64,000 bases of DNA from Erysipelothrix anatis. GTDB lineage: Bacteria > Bacillota_I > Bacilli_A > Erysipelotrichales > Erysipelotrichaceae. The position numbers and the translations under genes were made by a program. The DNA lies in contig NZ_WTSX01000002.1 of assembly GCF_009828745.1 (NCBI RefSeq), forward strand, positions 124,001-188,000, read 5' to 3'. Positions 56,342 through 64,000 of this stretch are shown piece by piece; the stretch's first letter is position 1, and every line of letters starts with the position of its first letter. Below the pieces are notes generated by a model. That model ran no database searches. It saw only the letters and a program-made list of their open reading frames with translations, and was not told the origin of the DNA.

Positions 56342-58042
56342 ATGCAAAAGAAAAGCCTGATGAAACGTTTGATTCATACCTATGCCGCGATACTGATTGT
56401 CGTTATACTCATCTTTTCGTTGATGGTGAGTTATGCAACAACACAATCCGATCGAACGGCAGTACAGAATCAAGTGGATCAAATAACGAAAAAAGTATCA
56501 GCAGTAACAGGGGGATATCAAACAGATTTACGACGTATGATCAATGATCTCTTTCCCGATCAGGCGCGTCTTGATAGTATGCGTGATTACTTTTATATGG
56601 ATTTTAGTAAGTATTATACGCAACAGTTGGGACGTCCACAGTTCCAACTTTTTCCGCGTGATGTCGAAAAACTCTACGAACGCTACGATGCGATTGAAGG
56701 GTTTGTAATTTCGCTTGAGGCAACCAATGATATATATCATTCAAGCCGAGAGAACAAAATGGGGAGTAAACCGGAGCAATTACCTGATATCTCCGATTAC
56801 ATGGTCTTTTCCAGACCGATTATTAATTATGATGCATACCTACCGCTAGGAAATATCTATCTATACATTGATTACTCGGTATTTGATTCGATTGTACAAC
56901 AGGAGCAACGCTTTGTAGAACCCATTGTATTCCTACTTTCGAGTACGGGAAATATTCAATATCAATACAATACGGGGAATGGTGATGTCTTACAAGAACA
57001 CATCAAAACGCAGTATGAAACCCGTTCACCCTTAGATTCAGCGATATTTGAACAGTATGTCTATAATCGTGTTGAGTTATCAGATGGTTCGGTACTCATT
57101 GTAGCTGCTGATAAGCACGATATCTTTATGAAGTCATTCTCTACATATGCGTTGATTACTGCGGGAGGGACGTTCTTAATTGTGATTCTACTGTTTGTCT
57201 TGTTCAGGACATTTGGACGTTATGATACACAAGTGAACGATGTGTTGGGAACCATGGAACGCGTGCGTCGTGGTAATGTTTCAGATCGTATTGAAATTCA
57301 AAATAAAGAGGATGAGCTTCTTACGATTTCCCAGGCAATTAATGAGACGTTGGACAGTATGAATCGATATGTTAAACAAATTTATCAGATGGAGATTCGC
57401 CAACAGGATATTAATATGCGTGCCTTACAATCACAAATCAATCCTCATTTCTTATACAATACATTAGAATTTATTCGTATGTATGCTGTCTCAGAAGGTG
57501 TTAATGAGTTAGCGGATATTGTCTACACATTCTCTACATTGCTTCGCAACAACATTTCGTTAGAGAAGACAACGACGTTAGCGAAAGAACTGGAATTTGT
57601 TGAAAAGTACGTCTATCTTCATCAAATGCGATATCCCAATAAAATTGCTTATAAATTTGATGTTGCAGAAAATTTTGAAATGATTAGTATTCCTAAATTT
57701 ACGCTGCAACCTTTGATTGAAAACTATTTTGTACACGGTGTAAACTATCGTCGAGTTGATAACGCCATTAAAGTTGCAGTCTACAAAGACAATAAACGAA
57801 TTCATATTAAAGTATCGGATAATGGTCGAGGGGTCGCGGATGAAGTCTTAACGACAATTCGTCGACGCTTGCAAGAATCGGAATTTGATTTGGATAATGA
57901 CAAGTCAGTAGGGCTTGTGAATGTTCATGAACGATTGAAAGTATTCTACAAAGACAATGACTATCGTATGGAAGTCGCACATAGTGATAATGGAGGATTT
58001 GAGGTTTTAATTAGTTTTATAGAGGAGGAATCGGATGTATAA
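56342..58042 (+). CDS. sensor histidine kinase, YesM family
   Basis: A 566-residue kinase. Membrane helices lie at about residues 12-35 and 265-290 and enclose an extracellular sensor domain of about 230 residues. A HAMP linker (VLGTMERVRRGNVSDRIEIQNKEDEL) follows. The His_kinase domain has His369 in SQINPHFLYNTLEF, and the ATPase has DNGRGV. In S. pneumoniae the homologous TCS07 responds to N-glycans. No good ribosome site is seen, so it is likely coupled to the yesL-like gene. It overlaps the regulator gene by 8 bases. Confidence 0.92.
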   Translation: MQKKSLMKRLIHTYAAILIVVILIFSLMVSYATTQSDRTAVQNQVDQITKKVSAVTGGYQTDLRRMINDLFPDQARLDSMRDYFYMDFSKYYTQQLGRPQFQLFPRDVEKLYERYDAIEGFVISLEATNDIYHSSRENKMGSKPEQLPDISDYMVFSRPIINYDAYLPLGNIYLYIDYSVFDSIVQQEQRFVEPIVFLLSSTGNIQYQYNTGNGDVLQEHIKTQYETRSPLDSAIFEQYVYNRVELSDGSVLIVAADKHDIFMKSFSTYALITAGGTFLIVILLFVLFRTFGRYDTQVNDVLGTMERVRRGNVSDRIEIQNKEDELLTISQAINETLDSMNRYVKQIYQMEIRQQDINMRALQSQINPHFLYNTLEFIRMYAVSEGVNELADIVYTFSTLLRNNISLEKTTTLAKELEFVEKYVYLHQMRYPNKIAYKFDVAENFEMISIPKFTLQPLIENYFVHGVNYRRVDNAIKVAVYKDNKRIHIKVSDNGRGVADEVLTTIRRRLQESEFDLDNDKSVGLVNVHERLKVFYKDNDYRMEVAHSDNGGFEVLISFIEEESDV

Positions 58043-59531
58043 AGTAATCTTAATTGATGATGAGTATATGATTTTACAGGGGTTACAAAAGCTAATTCAA
58101 TGGGAGCAACTTGGTATTGAATTAGTAGGGACCTTTGATGATGGCATCGATGCTTTGGATTATGTTCGCGAAAATCCTGTAGATATTGTTATTACGGATG
58201 TGAGTATGCCCGTAATGACGGGTATTGAGTTTGTCGCACAATCGCAGGAGGAAGACATCAACTTTAACTTTATTATTTTGTCAGGGTATCAAGAGTTTGA
58301 GTATGTCAAAGAGGGGATTCGCCTTGGTGCTGAAAATTTCATCCTTAAACCGATTGATACGGTTGAGTTGAATGGATCGATTCGTAAAATAGTTCAAAAG
58401 CTCGATGAAGAAAAGTATCACGAGCAAGGCGATGAAATTCTCTTTAGGAATACAATTATTCGTTGGTTAACGGGGGAGATTGATTCCGTTGATTTACGTC
58501 GTATCTTAAAACAATTGGGACATCGTCTTGAATTAACAGATTTGTATTCGGTGATTGCAATTGGTGGCGTAACTGAAGCCCGTAAAGCAGTTTGGAATCA
58601 CTTCATGAAAGAGATGATGATTCCATACTATGCTTATATGGGGGAGGAACTGTACATTGTTGTTGAGGGATCTAACCTACGTTTTGATCAGGTTCGTAAG
58701 GGAATCATTCATCTCATTATAAAAGAAGATGAAAAGATTGCGATTGGCGATTTGTTTGTAAAGTTTGATCAAATTCATCGTAGTTATGACCACGCCTCAG
58801 CACTTTTGGAAATTGTTGAGTTTTATGACGATGATTCGTACTTGCGTGATCAAAGTATTAAAGATAGTACGAGTATCGAAATGAATGCCAAGATATCGTT
58901 TGAGAAATTTCATCAGTCACTTGCTTTAGGCGATGGTGCAGGAATTCGTGAAGAGATGAAGGGTCTTATCGATGAGGCGATTGCAACCAATCCACAACCA
59001 GAGTATATACGCTATATTGCGTTTATTGTTTTTTCAGACATTTACCGTCATTATAATCGCATGTCGTCAGAGCATTACTATTCAAATCTTAAATTGCTAC
59101 ATGGCGCAAATTCAATCGGTGAAATTTTAGATGTCCTTGAGTCATCAATTGAAGTTAATCATGCGCAAACTGATGTCAAACAATACAATGTAAATGTGCA
59201 AAAAGCACTGCAAATGATTCATCAAAATTACACTGATGATTTAACAATCGGAACAATCGCAGACTCATTGCATTTAAATGCGATGTATCTCGGACAAATT
59301 TTTAAAAAGGAAACGGGACTTAGCTTCTCACAATATTTAAATCAACATCGTATTAAGAAAGCACAGAATCTATTGATGCAATCAAGTCACAATGTCAATG
59401 AAATAGCGGAACTTGTTGGATATACAAGCTCTGGATATTTCTACAAAAACTTTAAGAAGGAATGCGGAATCTCTCCTCGAGAGTTCCGTGAACGGTGGCA
59501 CAAAAACGGCGACGTCCTTCACTTAGACTAA
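58035..59531 (+). CDS. response regulator with AraC output domain, YesN family
   Basis: A 498-residue regulator. The receiver domain occupies residues 1-120 with phosphorylated Asp55 (IVITDVSMPVMTG). A middle region of about 250 residues follows, and a C-terminal AraC helix-turn-helix pair (about 390-495; LNAMYLGQIFKKETGLSFSQYL and VNEIAELVGYTSSGYFYKNFKKE). GGAGG precedes the ATG inside yesM. It should switch on the transporter and glycosidases in response to glycan. Confidence 0.93.
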   Translation: MYKVILIDDEYMILQGLQKLIQWEQLGIELVGTFDDGIDALDYVRENPVDIVITDVSMPVMTGIEFVAQSQEEDINFNFIILSGYQEFEYVKEGIRLGAENFILKPIDTVELNGSIRKIVQKLDEEKYHEQGDEILFRNTIIRWLTGEIDSVDLRRILKQLGHRLELTDLYSVIAIGGVTEARKAVWNHFMKEMMIPYYAYMGEELYIVVEGSNLRFDQVRKGIIHLIIKEDEKIAIGDLFVKFDQIHRSYDHASALLEIVEFYDDDSYLRDQSIKDSTSIEMNAKISFEKFHQSLALGDGAGIREEMKGLIDEAIATNPQPEYIRYIAFIVFSDIYRHYNRMSSEHYYSNLKLLHGANSIGEILDVLESSIEVNHAQTDVKQYNVNVQKALQMIHQNYTDDLTIGTIADSLHLNAMYLGQIFKKETGLSFSQYLNQHRIKKAQNLLMQSSHNVNEIAELVGYTSSGYFYKNFKKECGISPREFRERWHKNGDVLHLD

Positions 59532-59532
59532 C

Positions 59533-59566
59533 AAAAAGGAAGAACAATCATTGTTCTTCCTTTTTT
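59533..59566. terminator. bidirectional terminator between yesN-like and GH92 genes
   Basis: AAAAAGGAAGAACAA-tca-TTGTTCTTCCTTTTT, a 15-bp perfect stem with T run on both strands. Confidence 0.92.
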
Positions 59567-59569
59567 GGT

Positions 59570-61705
59570 TTATTTTGACATTGAGTACGGAAGTTCATCA
59601 TCCGTGTATTGATGTTGACGAGGAACAATTCCTAACTCGAAATCAAGCCGCGTACCTTGGATAAGGTCACTGTGTTTGAGATAGAGTGGTGTATACTCAG
59701 TACCATCTTTCATCATCTTGGAAACGAAATTATGATGACACGTGTTATTTTCAGTATTGATTTGTAATGCTTCACTATTGGGTAGATTTACTGTAACAGT
59801 ATCAAAGAAAGGAATACCTACGACATATTCTTGTGTTCCGGGACTAACTGGATAGAATCCCATAGCGTTGAAGACATACCATGCGGACATACTGCCATTG
59901 TCTTCGTCGCCGGGGTAACCTGTGAATGTAGGCTTGAATGTTTCGCGCATGAGGCTTCGTAAAAGTACTTGTGTTGAAGCCGGTTCGCCACCATACGTGA
60001 ACAGATAAGGAATATGGAAACTTGGTTGATTTGAGATTGCCATTTGGCCAAAATCAATCGCAGCGACTTCGCTCATTTCGTGAATTTCAAAGCCATAACT
60101 TCCTGATGTGAAGTACGGTTTTTGGTTCACAAGATGGGTGATTTTATCAAGATATGCTTGTTTTGAATCATATAACTTAATTAGACCGGCAAAGTCGTGA
60201 TAGACAGCCCAAGAGTTTTGCCAAGAGGAACCTTCGGTATACGCATGTCCCCATTCTATATCGCTAAATGAATCACTGAAGTTGCCTTCTGTATCTTTCG
60301 CGCGCATCAATCCTGAGTTTGAATCAAAGAGCTGTGCATAATTTTTTGAACTATCCATGAATTTTTGGTAATCATCGGTACGTCCAAGCATTTTTGCAAC
60401 TTGTGCGATACAAAAATCACTGTAACTGTTATCTAATGATTGGTTGACACTTTCATGGTAGGATGATGGAACGTAACCATATTTCCAATAATCATTAACA
60501 GCACGACGGCCATACTGTGGATTCTCAGACTCGACTGTTGCAGATTGTTTCATTGCCTCATACAATGGCTCAATGTTATCGTGAGCGAGACCTTTTGTGA
60601 GCGCATCACTGATAACTGCATCGACAAGAGTGCCAGGCATAAGTCCACGTTCATCGGGTGAAAGCCATTTTGGAAGGTATCCGGCTTCACGGAAACTGTT
60701 GAGGAAACCTTCAAGCATCAGCTCATAGTGTTCAGGTTCAATAAGAGAAAAGAGTGGGAAAAGTGATTTATAAGTATCCCAGAATCCGTTATTAGTAAAT
60801 AAAACTCCAGGTGCACTCGATTGCGTAATTGTATTGTAGTGGATAGGTTCGTTGTTAGCATCCAATTCATAGAATGTTTGAGGGAAAAGGAAACAACGAT
60901 AAAGTGCCGCATAAAACATTTTGACGGCTTCTTGGTCAGTGTGAGTTACTTCAACTTTGGATAGTTTTTGTTCCCATGCATCTTTCGCATTTGTTAGCAT
61001 GCTTTCAAAGGTTGAGGGTAAGCGCGATGCATTGATTTTTGCTTGTTGCGAATTGATAAAAGAGGTCGCAACGGTAATGGTTGGATGTGATGAAGTTGTA
61101 CGAATAATGATAATGTCAGTACCATCTTCAAAAGTACTTGCTTCAGCAGTAAATGGAACATCTAACGTCATGTGCACATACATTGTGAAGTTTGGGTCTT
61201 CTGATCCCGAAGCATTCACGACAGCATATGAAATGGTGTCTGCGTCAATACGTATATCATGGATGCCTTTGATTGCTGATATCACGAAGCCGACTGCTTC
61301 AGAACGTAAACTCGTGTTCTTAAGTTTCATTCCGTAAGTTGATGCAGTAAGTTCTGATTCAAGGGCATAGCGTTGGCTCGTAAGTTTGAGATATCCTGGA
61401 TTGTATACAGCTTCTTCAATACGATAACTGCTTTGAAGGTGAAATACACTTCGGATAAGTGGATCAGTTGTAAAGGGAGTTATTAAAAAACTACTGAAGT
61501 CACCCATCCAAGGACTCGGTTGGTGAGTACAGCGAAAACCTGCAAATAACGGTTTGCTTGGATTAAACCACCATGACCCTTCATCATTTTGAGGTGCAAA
61601 GTAGTTCATGCCAAAGGGAACTCCGGTGAAAGGGAGGGTGTTACCGTTTGAATAACCGGGATAGTTTTGTGTCCCGACGCGTGTATCAATTGTATCGTGT
61701 GTCAT
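59570..61705 (-). CDS. GH92 family alpha-mannosidase, cytosolic
   Basis: A 711-residue GH92 exo-mannosidase. The N-terminus (DTRVGTQNYPGYSNGNTLPFTGVPFGMNYFAPQN) and the catalytic part (GYPGDEDNGSMSAWYVFNAMGFYPVSPG) are characteristic. GH92 enzymes are calcium-dependent and cut alpha-1,2-, alpha-1,3- or related mannosides of N-glycans; S. pneumoniae has an alpha-1,2 member. No signal peptide, unlike the secreted Bacteroides enzymes. AGGAG precedes the ATG. It lies 8 bases after the GntR-LacI regulator gene, so the two form an operon. Confidence 0.93.
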   Translation of the reverse strand: MTHDTIDTRVGTQNYPGYSNGNTLPFTGVPFGMNYFAPQNDEGSWWFNPSKPLFAGFRCTHQPSPWMGDFSSFLITPFTTDPLIRSVFHLQSSYRIEEAVYNPGYLKLTSQRYALESELTASTYGMKLKNTSLRSEAVGFVISAIKGIHDIRIDADTISYAVVNASGSEDPNFTMYVHMTLDVPFTAEASTFEDGTDIIIIRTTSSHPTITVATSFINSQQAKINASRLPSTFESMLTNAKDAWEQKLSKVEVTHTDQEAVKMFYAALYRCFLFPQTFYELDANNEPIHYNTITQSSAPGVLFTNNGFWDTYKSLFPLFSLIEPEHYELMLEGFLNSFREAGYLPKWLSPDERGLMPGTLVDAVISDALTKGLAHDNIEPLYEAMKQSATVESENPQYGRRAVNDYWKYGYVPSSYHESVNQSLDNSYSDFCIAQVAKMLGRTDDYQKFMDSSKNYAQLFDSNSGLMRAKDTEGNFSDSFSDIEWGHAYTEGSSWQNSWAVYHDFAGLIKLYDSKQAYLDKITHLVNQKPYFTSGSYGFEIHEMSEVAAIDFGQMAISNQPSFHIPYLFTYGGEPASTQVLLRSLMRETFKPTFTGYPGDEDNGSMSAWYVFNAMGFYPVSPGTQEYVVGIPFFDTVTVNLPNSEALQINTENNTCHHNFVSKMMKDGTEYTPLYLKHSDLIQGTRLDFELGIVPRQHQYTDDELPYSMSK

Positions 61706-61713
61706 AAAGTCTC

Positions 61714-62769
61714 CTAATTGTGCGTAGATTCGCGTTTGATGAGTGAAACATCAATAATCAGTCGTTCTTGTGGTGTGTTTGGATCTTGGATAATTTTAAG
61801 TAAGTGTTGCATTGCACGCATCCCAATTTGCTTAAAGTTCTGTTCAAGGGTTGTAAGTGGCGGATTGACGAATTGTGAAGCCTGGGTATTGTCGAAACCA
61901 ACAATCTTGAAATCTTGTGGAATCGAATAATTCAGATGTGTTAAGGCATTCATAATAGAAATTGCGAGAATATCGTTTTCACACACAATACCATTGATCT
62001 CTGATGCAATCAGATCGTGGATCAAATCTTTAAAGTCATCTGCATGCTTCGTTAAGTTACAATAGATCGGTTTGGCATTATGATTCAATCCCGAATCACT
62101 TAGAGCCTTAAGATATCCGAAATAGCGCTCGCGAACTGATGAAACATCTTCGATGCGTGTGGTACTTATGTAAGCAATATTTTTTAATTCTTGATCAATC
62201 AGGTGTTGTGTTGCAAGATATCCCCCTTGAAAGTTGTTGGAAATAACACTTGAAAAGGGAACACCGGATACTTCTTTATCTAAGATTACGGTTGGAACAT
62301 TGAGCAAATAGAGAGGGTAAGCATATTCTAAAATATCATTGTTATTGAATGGATAGAAGATAATACCAGCATAATTTGTCGCAATATCTTGAAGTTGTTC
62401 GGCTGAAATTTTGCTGTTTTGCTGAACTTGCAGACGATAGGGTGTATCTTGAAGTGCTTGAAGAATGCCTTGCGTATAATTCCCGAAACTGTAAGTATCG
62501 GGGAAAGGCATAATAAATAGAATATCGGTTAAATCACGCGTAGACGTAATTTTTTCTATTGGACTTACAAAACTTCCAAGACCACGTTTGCGGTAAATAA
62601 GGCCTTCTTGCTCAAGGTCGTTTAAAACACGTTTTGATGTAATACGACTGACATTGAATGTGGCAGCAATATCATTCTCACTTGGTAACTGGTCGTGAGC
62701 GTGGTATTTGCCATGGTAAATGTCGTTTTTTATGTGCTCTTTAATTGTTTGGTATAGAGGTTTGGTCAT
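61714..62769 (-). CDS. GntR-LacI hybrid transcriptional regulator
   Basis: A 351-residue regulator. A GntR winged helix (residues 1-70; LPSENDIAATFNVSRITSKRVLNDLEQEGLIYRKRGLGSF) is joined to a LacI/GalR-type sugar-binding domain (about 85-350; ending FKIVGFDNTQASQFVNPPLTTLEQNFKQIGMRA). This AraR-like fusion class senses sugars. The ATG at 62769 has AGGAGG upstream; an earlier ATG at 62793 lacks one and would include an operator sequence. It probably controls itself, GH92 and the divergent GH125 gene through the operators at 62782-62928. Confidence 0.92.
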   Translation of the reverse strand: MTKPLYQTIKEHIKNDIYHGKYHAHDQLPSENDIAATFNVSRITSKRVLNDLEQEGLIYRKRGLGSFVSPIEKITSTRDLTDILFIMPFPDTYSFGNYTQGILQALQDTPYRLQVQQNSKISAEQLQDIATNYAGIIFYPFNNNDILEYAYPLYLLNVPTVILDKEVSGVPFSSVISNNFQGGYLATQHLIDQELKNIAYISTTRIEDVSSVRERYFGYLKALSDSGLNHNAKPIYCNLTKHADDFKDLIHDLIASEINGIVCENDILAISIMNALTHLNYSIPQDFKIVGFDNTQASQFVNPPLTTLEQNFKQIGMRAMQHLLKIIQDPNTPQERLIIDVSLIKRESTHN

Positions 62770-62781
62770 AATGCCTCCTGG

Positions 62782-62793
62782 TTGGTATATCAT
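62782..62793. promoter_or_regulatory. operator-like repeat 1
   Basis: TTGGTATATCAT, upstream of the GntR-LacI gene; matches operator-like repeat 3 except for the last base. Confidence 0.5.
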
Positions 62794-62804
62794 CTACATT
62801 TTAC

Positions 62805-62816
62805 TTGTTATATCAA
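62805..62816. promoter_or_regulatory. operator-like repeat 2
   Basis: TTGTTATATCAA, within CTTGTTATATCAAG, a near-palindrome sharing the core with the other two repeats. Confidence 0.5.
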
Positions 62817-62856
62817 GAAAAATCAATCCAATAATTCGTACACAAAGACCTATAGT

Positions 62857-62883
62857 TTGTCCATTAAAAACCTATTGTATAAA
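62857..62883 (+). promoter_or_regulatory. possible GH125 promoter
   Basis: TTGTCC (62857-62862) and TATAAA (62878-62883), spacing 15, a little short. CTATAGTTTGT at this -35 region recurs at 52157-52167 upstream of the permease operon. Confidence 0.35.
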
Positions 62884-62916
62884 GAATAAAATTGAAGTGT
62901 AACTGGTAACTATATC

Positions 62917-62928
62917 TTGGTATATCAA
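62917..62928. promoter_or_regulatory. operator-like repeat 3
   Basis: TTGGTATATCAA, 15 bases before the GH125 start and overlapping the region where the transcript should begin. Confidence 0.5.
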
Positions 62929-62942
62929 CTTTAGGAGGAACT

Positions 62943-64000
62943 ATGACAGTCTATAAAGAAATGCCAAAATCCGTACGTGATTTTATGAATGAAATTGCTG
63001 AACTTTGTGGTGAAGAACACAAAGGGTGGTCAGAAATATTTGAAAACGTGTATTCAAATACACTGCTTACAACAATCAAACGTATCAGTGAAGACGATAC
63101 ATATGTACTGACAGGAGATATTCCGGCAATGTGGCTTCGTGATTCAACAGCCCAAGTACGTCCATATCTTCCTATTGCTGAACGTGATGCAGATATTCAA
63201 GCCATGATTCGTGGTGTTATCTCGCGTCAATTTGACATGATTCTACATGATCCTTATGCCAATGCATTTAACGAAGATGCGAATGGTGCAGGTCATCAAA
63301 CTGATGATACAACCATGACCCCTCTCATTTGGGAACGCAAATATGAAATCGATTCATTATGCTACCCAATTCAACTTTCTTATCTTTACTATCAACATAC
63401 TCAAGATGCAACAATCTTTGACGATCGCTTCAAACAAGTCGCACAAACAGTCATTGATTTATGGGTAGTCGAGCAAGACCATACGCAATCCCCATACAAC
63501 TTTGAACGTCCAACAGACCGAAAAGAAGACACATTAACCAATGGTGGTCGTGGTGGTGAAGTTGCCCGCACGGGTATGACTTGGTCAGGATTTAGACCAA
63601 GTGATGATGCGTGTGAATACAACTACTTAGTACCATCAAATATGTTTGCGGTTGTTGTTCTAGAATATATGGAAACGATCTTTACGACCATAAATGTTGA
63701 TGCAAACTTAGCAAATCAAGCACAACAACTCAAACTTGAAATTAAGAAAGGTATCGAAGACTTTGCCGTATTCTCAAATGGTGAAAAAGATATTTATGCC
63801 TATGAAGTTGACGGCTTAGGTAATGCCCTATTAATTGATGATCCAAACGTACCAAGCCTTCTTGCAGCTCCATACTTGGGATTCTGTGATGTCGATGATG
63901 TTCTGTATCAAAATACGCGTGATCACATATTAAGTCCTAAAAATAAATATTTCTATGAAGGACAATTTGCACGTGGATGTGGTAGTTCACATACCCCAGA
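62943..64000 (+). CDS. GH125 family exo-alpha-1,6-mannosidase (3' cut by window)
   Basis: The frame is open from the ATG to the window edge: 352 residues are visible of a family usually about 420-430 long. GH125 (formerly DUF1237) patterns are clear: LTGDIPAMWLRDSTAQVRPYL near the N-terminus, YEIDSLCYPIQLSYLYY in the middle and GMTWSGFRPSDDACEYNYLVPSNMF after. GH125 removes alpha-1,6-linked mannose from N-glycan cores without metal. No signal peptide. TTAGGAGG precedes the ATG. It is divergent from gntR-GH92 and shares the operator region. Confidence 0.95.
   Translation, partial: MTVYKEMPKSVRDFMNEIAELCGEEHKGWSEIFENVYSNTLLTTIKRISEDDTYVLTGDIPAMWLRDSTAQVRPYLPIAERDADIQAMIRGVISRQFDMILHDPYANAFNEDANGAGHQTDDTTMTPLIWERKYEIDSLCYPIQLSYLYYQHTQDATIFDDRFKQVAQTVIDLWVVEQDHTQSPYNFERPTDRKEDTLTNGGRGGEVARTGMTWSGFRPSDDACEYNYLVPSNMFAVVVLEYMETIFTTINVDANLANQAQQLKLEIKKGIEDFAVFSNGEKDIYAYEVDGLGNALLIDDPNVPSLLAAPYLGFCDVDDVLYQNTRDHILSPKNKYFYEGQFARGCGSSHTP

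Overview
The window looks like the replication-origin region of a low-GC Firmicute. Gene content and order (dnaA-dnaN ... yaaA-recF-gyrB-gyrA-serS-ffs-tadA-dnaX-recR to the right; rpmH-rnpA-yidC-jag-pth-mfd to the left) fit a member of the Erysipelotrichia, possibly Erysipelothrix. The genus is an inference from protein style and layout; no database was searched. Genes mostly run away from an origin at about 18.3-20.4 kb: minus strand to the left, plus strand to the right.

Left arm (1-18.3 kb). It opens with the end of an ABC exporter ATPase and its permease, followed by two tandem histidine phosphatases. Then come housekeeping genes on the minus strand: metG, a tyrosine phosphatase, a Fur-family regulator, guaC, rsmI, holB and tmk. 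A small membrane protein and a Nudix hydrolase interrupt on the plus strand. The arm ends with divIC, rqcP, mfd, pth, jag/khpB, yidC, rnpA and rpmH.

Origin and right core (18.3-48.2 kb). DnaA boxes flank dnaA on both sides. A fructose PTS operon (DeoR regulator, fruK, fruA) sits between dnaN and yaaA-recF-gyrBA. GyrA carries Ile at the position of E. coli Ser83. serS is preceded by a serine T-box leader that contains a perfect parS site; a second parS-like site abuts the promoter of the SRP RNA gene. Next come a TadA-acetyltransferase fusion, a sortase, dnaX, recR, an unknown protein, a CYTH protein, NAD kinase and an FtsW/RodA protein. A PTS EIIC-EIIB-like protein that has lost its phosphorylatable Cys lies directly upstream of mutS-mutL-miaA.

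Right end (48.2-64 kb). After a MacB-like ABC exporter comes a locus that looks built to import and degrade mannose-rich host N-glycans. It holds a GH20 hexosaminidase, two ABC permeases and a lipoprotein binding protein (no ATPase), a YesL-like protein and a YesM/YesN two-component system. A GH92 alpha-mannosidase follows with a GntR-LacI hybrid regulator, and divergently a GH125 alpha-1,6-mannosidase cut by the window edge. None of the three hydrolases has a signal peptide, so glycans would be imported and trimmed in the cytoplasm. The set resembles the pneumococcal N-glycan locus (NgtS-P1-P2, GH92, GH125, TCS07).
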